Shown: positions 1 through 5,866 of the stretch, one piece after another
Layout: each line of letters starts with the position of its first letter
How positions within the stretch are numbered: position 1 is the first letter of the stretch
DNA from: Planctomycetota bacterium
Lineage (GTDB): Bacteria > Planctomycetota > B15-G4 > JADJEK01
Reading direction: 5' to 3'
Assembly (NCBI GenBank): GCA_016795255.1
Contig: JAEUIB010000257.1
Span: forward strand, 1-7,454
DNA length: 7,454 nt
Translations under genes and position numbers: made by a program
Notes under the pieces: model-generated
What the model saw: only the letters and a program-made list of their open reading frames with translations
What the model was told of the DNA's origin: nothing
Database searches by the model: none

Positions 1-4
1 CCGC

Positions 5-718
5 ATGACGCGCTACCTCGAACCGCCCGCACCGCCGATCCGCCTGTCCGCACCGCCCGTTCGGGGCAAGGTGCTCGTGCTGGCGCCACACCCCGACGAC
101 GAGACGATCGGGCCCGGGGGCACGGTGCGACTGCATGCGCAGCTGGGGGACGAAGTCCACGCGTTGTTCCTGACCGCGGGCACGTCGGGCGATCCGACCG
201 GGCGCGAAGAGCCCCGCGCGTACGCGGCTCGCCGTGAAGCGGAAGCGCGCGCGGCCGCGAAGGTCCTCGGCATCGCGGCGCTGCAGTTCTGGGGCTTCCC
301 CGACAACCACCGGGTCAATGAGAACGACCTCGGCGCGATCCTGCCGCGCATGAAGCAGGCGATCGAAGGCTTCGCGCCCGACGTGATCTACGCGCCGCAC
401 GTCGGCGATCAGCACTCCGATCACTTCACGACCGCGGTGCTGACGCAGCGCGTGCTGGCGCAGCTCGCGCGGCCGCCGCAGGCGTTCGGCTACGAAGTCT
501 GGAGCGCCTCGCGCGCGACGTGGATCGTCGACGTGTCGAGCGTCTACGCGACGAAGATGGCGGCGCTCGACTGCTATCCGAGCCAACTCGAACACACCGA
601 CATCCGACGTTTCGTGTCGGGGCTGAACGCGTACCGCGCGGTGTTCCTCGACAAGGGCGCGACGTACGGCGAGGCCTTCGTCGCGCTCGAGCCGGATGCG
701 CGCGCCGGGGCGTCATGA
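5..718 (+). CDS. PIG-L/LmbE-family zinc N-deacetylase, stand-alone
   Basis: This 237-residue protein is a PIG-L (LmbE-like) deacetylase, a family that hydrolyses N-acetyl groups, typically on GlcNAc-containing glycosides or lipids, with a bound zinc. The hallmark motif APHPDDE lies at residues 27-33. By analogy with MshB, H29 and D32 would bind zinc and D31 act as the general base. HSDH at 137-140 supplies the third ligand (H140) plus the conserved H137. The C-terminal half (YEVWSA at 163-168, VDVSS at 175-179) matches the PIG-L domain of the next gene, so the two are paralogs. No signal peptide or membrane segment is visible, so it is probably cytoplasmic. Length is normal for the family. 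The ATG at 5 leaves about 20 residues before the first strand and looks reasonable, but only four bases lie upstream. A longer N-terminus and the ribosome site therefore cannot be judged. The stop overlaps the next start (ATGA), which suggests translational coupling. The substrate is unknown. Confidence 0.9.
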   Translation: MTRYLEPPAPPIRLSAPPVRGKVLVLAPHPDDETIGPGGTVRLHAQLGDEVHALFLTAGTSGDPTGREEPRAYAARREAEARAAAKVLGIAALQFWGFPDNHRVNENDLGAILPRMKQAIEGFAPDVIYAPHVGDQHSDHFTTAVLTQRVLAQLARPPQAFGYEVWSASRATWIVDVSSVYATKMAALDCYPSQLEHTDIRRFVSGLNAYRAVFLDKGATYGEAFVALEPDARAGAS

Positions 719-3693
719 GGATCCTGCACGCGGTCCACAACTTCCCGCCCGAGTTCGTCGGCGGCACCGAGGCGTACCTCGCGGCGCTGGTCGTCGAACA
801 GGCGGCGCGGGGCCACGACGTCGTCGTGCTCGCGGGCAGCGAACGGGACGGCGACGGGATCGTCGAGGAGACGTACCAAGGCATCCGCGTCCTGCGGTTC
901 ACGCATCGCGGGCCGCGCTTCTCGGTCCACCTCGTCGTCGACGCGCTGCGTCCGCTGTGGAACGAACGGCTGCGGACGTTCCGCCCGGACGTCGTCCACG
1001 TCCACCACTACATGAACCTGTTCGCGCCGTTGGCGGCGGACGCGAAGGCTGCCGGCATCCGGACGATCGTGTCGTTGCACGACTTCCTGACGGCTTGCCC
1101 GCGCTTCTTCATGGTGCGGCCCGACGGCGGCTATTGCGGCGACGACACGCCGGTGCCGCGCGAGCGCTGCGTCGCGTGCTGCGCGCCGGAGTTCGGCGGC
1201 GATCGCGAGCGGCCGGCCGCCGAGCTCGCCGCGCGCCGTGAGTTCTTCGACGCCGAGCTGCGCGCCGCGGACGAGGTGCTGGCGCCGTCGTCGGCGGCGG
1301 CCCGGACCTTGCGCGCGTCGGGGATCCTGCCGCGCGACGTCGCGATCGACGTTCTGCCGCTCGGGCTGACGCGCGCGTTGCATCCGACGCCGTGGCGACC
1401 GGATCCGCTGGGGCGGCTGCGCATCGCGTGGTGGGGCAATCTCGCGCCGGTGAAAGGCGTCGATCGGCTGGTCGACGCGCTCGAGCGACTGCCGCCGGAG
1501 GCGCGAGCTCGCATCCGCCTGACCCTGCTCGGTCGGACGACCGACGCGGAGTTCGAACGCACGTTGCTCGCGCGCATCGCCGCTGCGGCGCCGCTCGAGC
1601 TCGTCCGGGAAGGCGCGTTCGACGCGGTCCGACTCGAGCGCCTCGCCGGCGAGACCGACCTCGCGGTGTTCTTCAGCACGGCGGCGGAGACGTACTCGCT
1701 GGTCGTCGACGAGGCGCTCGCGCTCGGCATCCCGGTGCTGGTCGCGGATCGCGGCGCCGCTCCGGAACGCGCCGGGAACGCGGGGTTCGTGGTCCCGCCG
1801 GGCGACGTCGCGGCGCTCGCCGCACGGCTCGAGCGGTGCCTCGCCGAACCCTCCGAACTCGCTGCGGCGCGGGCCGCGACGTCGGCCAGGCGCATCGGGA
1901 TTTCGGACCACGCCGTCGCCCTGGAAGCCCTTTACGCTGCGCCACCCCCGTCGACGACCGCACCGATGTCCGCAGAGCCGCCGCTTCCGACCGCACTCCC
2001 GCCGTTCGACCCGAGCTTCACGTTCGTCCCGCTCGCCGAGTTCTCGCGCGTGCCGGGTGGACGGGTGGTCGTGCTGGCGCCGCATCCCGACGACGAAGTG
2101 ATCGGGGCCGGCGGGGCGCTCGCGCTGCACGCGCGGCGCGGCGATCGGGTCGCGGTGGTCCACGTCACCGATGGCGCCGGCGGCGATCGCGACGGCAACG
2201 AGCGCGGTCGCTTCGCGCAGGTCCGCAAGGCCGAGGCGCGTGCCGCGGGCAAGGAACTCGGGATCTCCGAGTTCCACGCGCTCGACTTCCCGGACGGCGC
2301 ATTGCGGCCGGACGGCGCGTTCCTGTCGGGCTTCACCGGACTGCTCGAGACGCTGAAGCCGGACGTGCTCTACGTGCCGTCGCCGTGGGAGCACCATCCC
2401 GATCATCGCGCGACGTACTGGCTCGCGACGCGCGCGTTGCAGCGCAGCGGCCTCGCGCCGCGCGTCGTGCTGTACGAGGTCAACGAGCCGCAGCCGGCGT
2501 CGTACCTCGTCGACGTGACGCAGCTCCTGGACGCGAAGCGCGCGGCGCTGAACGCGTTCTCCAGTCAGCGCGCGTACCTCGACGTCACCGACAAGACGCT
2601 GACGGCGAACCGCGCGCGCACGGTCAACGTCGACGTCGCCGCGGTGCAAGCCGCCGAGGCGTACCTCGAGATCGACGCCGCGCGGATGGCCGAGTGGGCG
2701 GAGCTGGCGACGCAAGTCCGAGCGGTCTCCGCCGCGGCCGCGGCGCCGCGGGCGCCGGTCGCGCCCGAGGTCTCGACGCCCGCCGCGACGCGCACGGTGC
2801 CGGTCAGTTGCGTGATCTCGACGTGGAACAAATGCGCCGACGTGCGCGAGAACCTGCTCGCGCTGACGCGGCAGACCGCGCGACCCGCGCAGATCGTCGT
2901 CGTCGACAACGCGTCGAAGGACGGCACCGCGGAGATGATCCGCCGCGAGTTCCCGCAGGTGACGCTGATCGTGATGCCGCACGACAAGGCCGGCGCGTGC
3001 GAGACGTTCAACCTCGGCATGAAGGCCGCGACCCAGCCGTTCACGGCGATCATGGACGACGACGTCGTCGCGCCGCCGGAGTGGCTCGGCAAGCTCTACG
3101 ACCGCATGCTGGCCGAACCGAACACGACCGCGATGGTGTCGTCGCTGGTCGTCGAGCCGGGGATGCCGCACGACTTCCTGCTGGCCGAGAAGCGCGAGCG
3201 CTACATGGCGACGTTCCGCGGCTGCGGCACGCTCGCGCGCAGCGACGTGCTGAAGGCGGCGCAGTACTACGACGAGCGCTTCTTCATCTACGGCAACGAG
3301 CGCGACCTCGCGAGTCGCGTGCTGCGGCTCGGCCATCGCATCGTGATGTGCCCCGACGCGGAGCTGTTCCACAAGACGCCGTTCGGCATGAAGGGCGGCA
3401 AGCGCTCGCTGTACTACCACGTGCGCAATTTCTGGCTGTACGCGTTCAAGCACTGCTCGATCGGCCAGATCGTGCGCGCCGCGTGGGTGCTCGGCCTGAA
3501 GGGTCTCGGCCTGAAGCGCGGGAACGCGAACGACGCCAGCGGCACGATCGGCATCGACAAGGCCGTCAAGCAGACGCCCGGCGGTCTGTGGATCGCAATG
3601 AAGGCGACGTTCGCGGCGCTCGCGATGCTGCCGTATTGCCTGCGTCATCGCGAAGTCTGTCGCGCGCCCGACTTCGAACCCCCGGTGAAGTGA
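715..3693 (+). CDS. Three-domain fusion: GT4 glycosyltransferase, PIG-L deacetylase, GT2 glycosyltransferase
   Basis: This 992-residue protein joins three enzymes. Residues 1-407 are a GT4 (GT-B fold) transferase: GGTE at 16-19, GNLAPVKG at 241-248 and an E-x7-E donor-binding motif (E325/E333). Cysteines C128, C141, C152 and C155 (plus C156) form a possible metal site. A Pro/Ala-rich linker (408-432) leads to a PIG-L deacetylase (about 433-660) with APHPDDE at 455-461 and HPDH at 561-564. Expected zinc ligands are H457, D460 and H564. An Ala/Pro-rich linker (670-696) leads to a GT2 (GT-A fold) transferase with VVVDNAS at 728-734 and a DDD metal motif at 781-783. The usual ED-type motif reads NERDL at 861-865. 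Hydrophobic segments near 904-930 and 957-976 suggest membrane association. The open frame extends upstream of 715, but ATG 715 is the natural start: it gives MRILHAVHNF, the normal GT4 N-terminus, and overlaps the previous stop by ATGA. Each motif is intact, so all three domains could be active. The sugar specificities are not readable. Confidence 0.93.
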   Translation: MRILHAVHNFPPEFVGGTEAYLAALVVEQAARGHDVVVLAGSERDGDGIVEETYQGIRVLRFTHRGPRFSVHLVVDALRPLWNERLRTFRPDVVHVHHYMNLFAPLAADAKAAGIRTIVSLHDFLTACPRFFMVRPDGGYCGDDTPVPRERCVACCAPEFGGDRERPAAELAARREFFDAELRAADEVLAPSSAAARTLRASGILPRDVAIDVLPLGLTRALHPTPWRPDPLGRLRIAWWGNLAPVKGVDRLVDALERLPPEARARIRLTLLGRTTDAEFERTLLARIAAAAPLELVREGAFDAVRLERLAGETDLAVFFSTAAETYSLVVDEALALGIPVLVADRGAAPERAGNAGFVVPPGDVAALAARLERCLAEPSELAAARAATSARRIGISDHAVALEALYAAPPPSTTAPMSAEPPLPTALPPFDPSFTFVPLAEFSRVPGGRVVVLAPHPDDEVIGAGGALALHARRGDRVAVVHVTDGAGGDRDGNERGRFAQVRKAEARAAGKELGISEFHALDFPDGALRPDGAFLSGFTGLLETLKPDVLYVPSPWEHHPDHRATYWLATRALQRSGLAPRVVLYEVNEPQPASYLVDVTQLLDAKRAALNAFSSQRAYLDVTDKTLTANRARTVNVDVAAVQAAEAYLEIDAARMAEWAELATQVRAVSAAAAAPRAPVAPEVSTPAATRTVPVSCVISTWNKCADVRENLLALTRQTARPAQIVVVDNASKDGTAEMIRREFPQVTLIVMPHDKAGACETFNLGMKAATQPFTAIMDDDVVAPPEWLGKLYDRMLAEPNTTAMVSSLVVEPGMPHDFLLAEKRERYMATFRGCGTLARSDVLKAAQYYDERFFIYGNERDLASRVLRLGHRIVMCPDAELFHKTPFGMKGGKRSLYYHVRNFWLYAFKHCSIGQIVRAAWVLGLKGLGLKRGNANDASGTIGIDKAVKQTPGGLWIAMKATFAALAMLPYCLRHREVCRAPDFEPPVK
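3684..3688 (+). promoter_or_regulatory. Likely ribosome binding site for the GT2 gene at 3697
   Basis: GGTGA sits 8 bases before ATG 3697, inside the last codons of the fusion gene. It matches the 3' part of the usual AGGAGGTGA consensus. It supports 3697 as the start, and the encoded protein then begins directly with the first GT-A strand. Confidence 0.45.
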
Positions 3694-3696
3694 CGC

Positions 3697-4764
3697 ATGG
3701 TCACTCCGGTGTCCGTCTCCATCGTCTCGTACAACGGTCGCGACGACCTGCGGGACTGCCTGCGCTCGCTGCAGGCGCCCGGGCAGTTCCCGTTCGCGGA
3801 GATCCTCGTCGTCGACAACGCGTCGACGGACGGCAGCGCCGACATGGTCGCCGCCGAGTTCCCGCAGGTGCGCGTCATCCGGATGCCGAGCAACGACGGT
3901 CCGTGCCCGGCGCGCAACGTCGGGTTGGCCGAGGCGCGGCACGACCTCGTGTTCCAGCTCGATCAGGACGTGCTGGTCCGCAAGGGCTGCGTCGAGCGAC
4001 TGCTGGAAGAGTTCGCGCGCGAGCGCGACCTGGCGGTCGCCGCGCCGCGCGCGTTGGACGCCGCGCGGCCGGACATCATCCATTACGACGGAGGCTCGTT
4101 CCACTACGCCGGCGTCATGGCGCTGCGGCACTTCTTCGTGCCGGTCGATCGCTGCACGAACGAGCCGGCCGACGTCGACGCGTTCATCTCGCTGGCGGCC
4201 CTCGTCGATCGCTCGAAGCTGCGTGCGGTCGGCGGCTACGACCCGGCGTTCTTCATCCTGTTCGAGGACCACGATCTGTCGTACCGGCTGCGGCTCGCCG
4301 GTTGGCGGATCCGCGCGCTGCCCGACGCGCTGGTCGACCATCGCGCGGGCACGGCCGGCATCTCGTTCCGCGGCGGGCCGAGCTATCCGGCGCGCCGGCT
4401 GTTCCTGCACTCGCGCAATCGCTGGCGCGTGGTGTTGAAGACCTACCGCAAGCGGACGCTCGTGCTGGCGCTGCCCGGACTGCTGCTGCTCGGCGTCGCC
4501 TACGTCGTGTTCGCGCTGCGCGAAGGGGCGCTCGGCGAGTACGTGAAGGCGAAGTCGTCGCTGATCGCGCAGTTCCCCGAGATCCGGGCCCAGCGCCGCG
4601 CGATCGCCAAGTTCCGGACGCGCGGGGACCGGGGGCTCCTCGGAGCTCCCGACCTGACGTTCTCGCCCCGGATCGACCGCGGCAAGACCGGAAGCCTCGG
4701 CGAACGCATCCTGTCCCGCCTGCTGCGGGCCTGGTGGGCGTGCGTGTCGTGGCTCGTTCCCTGA
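3697..4764 (+). CDS. GT2-family glycosyltransferase (WbbL/rhamnosyltransferase-like)
   Basis: This 355-residue GT-A fold transferase would move a sugar from a nucleotide donor onto a growing glycan at the cytoplasmic face of the membrane. The nucleotide-binding strand reads VVDNASTDG at 38-46 (D40). The metal-binding motif is LDQD at 88-91, where the family more often has a DxD or NND form. EDHDLSYR at 190-197 is the catalytic-base region, and YDPAFFILF (181-189) precedes it as is usual. A hydrophobic stretch at about 254-273 looks like a C-terminal membrane anchor, followed by a basic tail to 355. The N-terminal domain resembles the GT2 part of the preceding fusion, including the run EFPQV after the VDNAS motif. 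It starts 3 bp after the fusion's stop, with GGTGA at 3684-3688 as a plausible ribosome site, so it is very likely co-translated. It is the last gene before the 148-bp gap. Donor and acceptor are unknown; rhamnosyl transfer is only the commonest annotation for this type. Confidence 0.92.
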   Translation: MVTPVSVSIVSYNGRDDLRDCLRSLQAPGQFPFAEILVVDNASTDGSADMVAAEFPQVRVIRMPSNDGPCPARNVGLAEARHDLVFQLDQDVLVRKGCVERLLEEFARERDLAVAAPRALDAARPDIIHYDGGSFHYAGVMALRHFFVPVDRCTNEPADVDAFISLAALVDRSKLRAVGGYDPAFFILFEDHDLSYRLRLAGWRIRALPDALVDHRAGTAGISFRGGPSYPARRLFLHSRNRWRVVLKTYRKRTLVLALPGLLLLGVAYVVFALREGALGEYVKAKSSLIAQFPEIRAQRRAIAKFRTRGDRGLLGAPDLTFSPRIDRGKTGSLGERILSRLLRAWWACVSWLVP

Positions 4765-4912
4765 CCAGGACGGCCGGAATGGCCGAATTCGCGGAACCCC
4801 GTCGCGGCGGGGCCGGAGCGGCGCGCCGTCGCGGGCCGGCGTCGACACCCCCAGGAATCCGCGTCGACGGCGTCGCGTCCGCGAGCGCGGGACGGGTGTA
4901 GACTCGCGGCCG
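4765..4912 (+). other. Only intergenic gap; short inverted and direct repeats
   Basis: This 148-bp stretch separates the two GT2 genes and holds no gene I can support. Visible structure: a 5-bp stem with 5-base loop (CGGCC/GGCCG, 4771-4785); a 5-bp stem with 6-base loop (CCCCG/CGGGG, 4797-4812); a 10-bp palindrome CGGCGCGCCG (4819-4828); two copies of GCGTCGAC 22 bp apart (4839-4846 and 4861-4868), each containing the palindrome GTCGAC; and a 12-bp dyad CCGCGAGCGCGG (4879-4890). In DNA this GC-rich many such repeats arise by chance. No stem is followed by a T-run, so an intrinsic terminator is not supported. The break splits the locus into two tightly coupled gene groups. Confidence 0.6.
4899..4904 (+). 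promoter_or_regulatory. Possible -10 box (TAGACT) for the 4913 gene, perhaps leaderless
   Basis: TAGACT lies 8 bases upstream of ATG 4913 and matches the sigma-70 -10 consensus TATAAT at four of six positions. It is one of the few AT-containing hexamers in the gap. No convincing -35 box is present at 16-18 bp. If used, transcription would begin near 4911, so the mRNA would have almost no leader. This fits the lack of any purine-rich ribosome site before this start (CTCGCGGCCG). This is an inference from position and sequence only, and a chance match is quite possible. Confidence 0.3.
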
Positions 4913-5866
4913 ATGTCGGCACCCCGGGTCAGCGGCGGCACCGTCGCCGTCGTGCTCAATTGGAACGGCGCGGAGCACACGTTGCGCTGCGTTGCGGCGC
5001 TCGAACGCTCGCGCCCCCGCGCGCCGGCGGTCGTCGTCGTCGACAACGCGTCGGACGACGACTCGGTCGCGCGCATCAAGGCGGCCTTGCCGCACGTGAA
5101 GCTCCACGTCGCGGCGTCGAACCTCGGCTACGGCGGCGGCATCAACGTCGGCATCCGTCTCGCGCTCGAGCGCGGCGCGGAACGCGTGCTCGTGCTGAAC
5201 AACGACGTCGAGGTCGAGCCGGACTGCGTCGCGCACCTCGAGTCGGCGCTCGACGCCGACGACCGGATCGGCATCGTCGGACCGATGGTGCTGTTGCCGG
5301 GCGACGAACGACGGATCTGGGCCGCCGGCGGTGAGGTCACGCACCGGCAGAACGTGTCGCGCTTGCGCGGGCACGGTCGGGTCTGGAACGGCTGCTTCCG
5401 CGACGACGCGCCGGTCGACTACGTCCCGGGTGCGGCGCTGCTCGTGCGCCGCGCGGTGTTCGAGCGCGCCGGCGTCTTCGACGAGTCGTTCTTCTGCTAC
5501 ATGGAGGACGTCGAGTTCGGCCAGCGCGCGGCGCGGGCCGGCTTCGAGAATCGCTACGTCGCGCGTGCGATCGCGGTCCACGACGCGTCGGCGTCGACCG
5601 GCGGCGGGTACACCGCGGCGCGCAAGTACATGAACGCCGTCAACTCGGTGCATTTCTTGCGGCGGCACGGCAGCGTGCGCGGGTGGATCGGGCTGGTCGT
5701 GTTCGACGTGCTGGCGTGGCCGCTCGCGTTCGTCGTCGCGGCGGCGCGCGGTCGCGGCGGAGCGGCGTGGGCGAAGCTCGTCGGGTTGAAGGACGGATGG
5801 CTCGGGCGCGCGGTGACGCCGGAGCGGGCTCAGCGCTTCATGAAGACGGGAGCACGCCGCGCATGA
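4913..5866 (+). CDS. GT2-family glycosyltransferase (WbbL/RfbN-like)
   Basis: This 317-residue GT-A transferase has the standard motifs of bacterial GT2 enzymes that build O-antigen or exopolysaccharide chains. VVLNWNG (13-19) is the first strand and VVVDNASDD (41-49) the nucleotide-binding segment with D44. SNLGYGGGINVG (69-80) is the conserved glycine-rich turn, LNNDVEVEPD (95-104) the metal motif, PGAALLVRR (172-180) the acceptor-side strand, and YMEDVEFGQR (196-205) the catalytic-base region. HDASAS (223-228) corresponds to the HxxSxS element often seen in this family. A hydrophobic segment at about 257-278 probably anchors the C-terminus. This is the most canonical of the three GT2 domains here. 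ATG 4913 puts the first strand at residue 11, so the start is reasonable, though no Shine-Dalgarno sequence precedes it. It is the first gene after the gap and ends in an ATGA overlap with the next GT4 gene. The sugar specificity is unknown. Confidence 0.93.
   Translation: MSAPRVSGGTVAVVLNWNGAEHTLRCVAALERSRPRAPAVVVVDNASDDDSVARIKAALPHVKLHVAASNLGYGGGINVGIRLALERGAERVLVLNNDVEVEPDCVAHLESALDADDRIGIVGPMVLLPGDERRIWAAGGEVTHRQNVSRLRGHGRVWNGCFRDDAPVDYVPGAALLVRRAVFERAGVFDESFFCYMEDVEFGQRAARAGFENRYVARAIAVHDASASTGGGYTAARKYMNAVNSVHFLRRHGSVRGWIGLVVFDVLAWPLAFVVAAARGRGGAAWAKLVGLKDGWLGRAVTPERAQRFMKTGARRA
5848..5852 (+). promoter_or_regulatory. Likely ribosome binding site for the GT4 gene at 5863
   Basis: GGGAG ends 10 bases before ATG 5863, within the 3' end of the preceding GT2 gene. 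The same open frame reaches further upstream, so this site and the ATGA overlap help fix the start at 5863 rather than at earlier ATG codons. Confidence 0.45.

Noticed and set aside
520..714. N-terminal extension of the fusion protein back to ATG 520
   Set aside because: The added 65 residues are Arg-rich and overlap the PIG-L gene out of frame. The GT4 fold begins exactly at M of ATG 715.
4797..4812. Intrinsic terminator after the 3697 gene
   Set aside because: The CCCCG/CGGGG stem is only 5 bp and is followed by CCGGAGCG with no T-run, so termination is not supported by sequence.
1392..4901. A 1169-codon open frame on the + strand in another frame
   Set aside because: It overlaps the fusion and the GT2 gene out of frame, is Arg/Gly/Ala-rich with no domain, and has no ribosome site. 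It is a composition artefact.
574..5079. A 1501-codon open frame on the minus strand
   Set aside because: It lies opposite several genes with clear domain motifs, crosses the intergenic gap, and its translation is Arg/Ala/Asp/His-rich without any recognisable domain. Long antisense frames are expected when third positions are nearly always G or C.
4253..5668. A 471-codon minus-strand open frame spanning the gap
   Set aside because: It is antisense to two clear GT2 genes and its Arg-rich translation has no motif, so it does not explain the gap.
5683..5862. N-terminal extension of the GT4 gene back to ATG 5683
   Set aside because: The 60 extra residues are Arg/Gly-rich, overlap the GT2 gene out of frame, and precede the true first strand at 5863.
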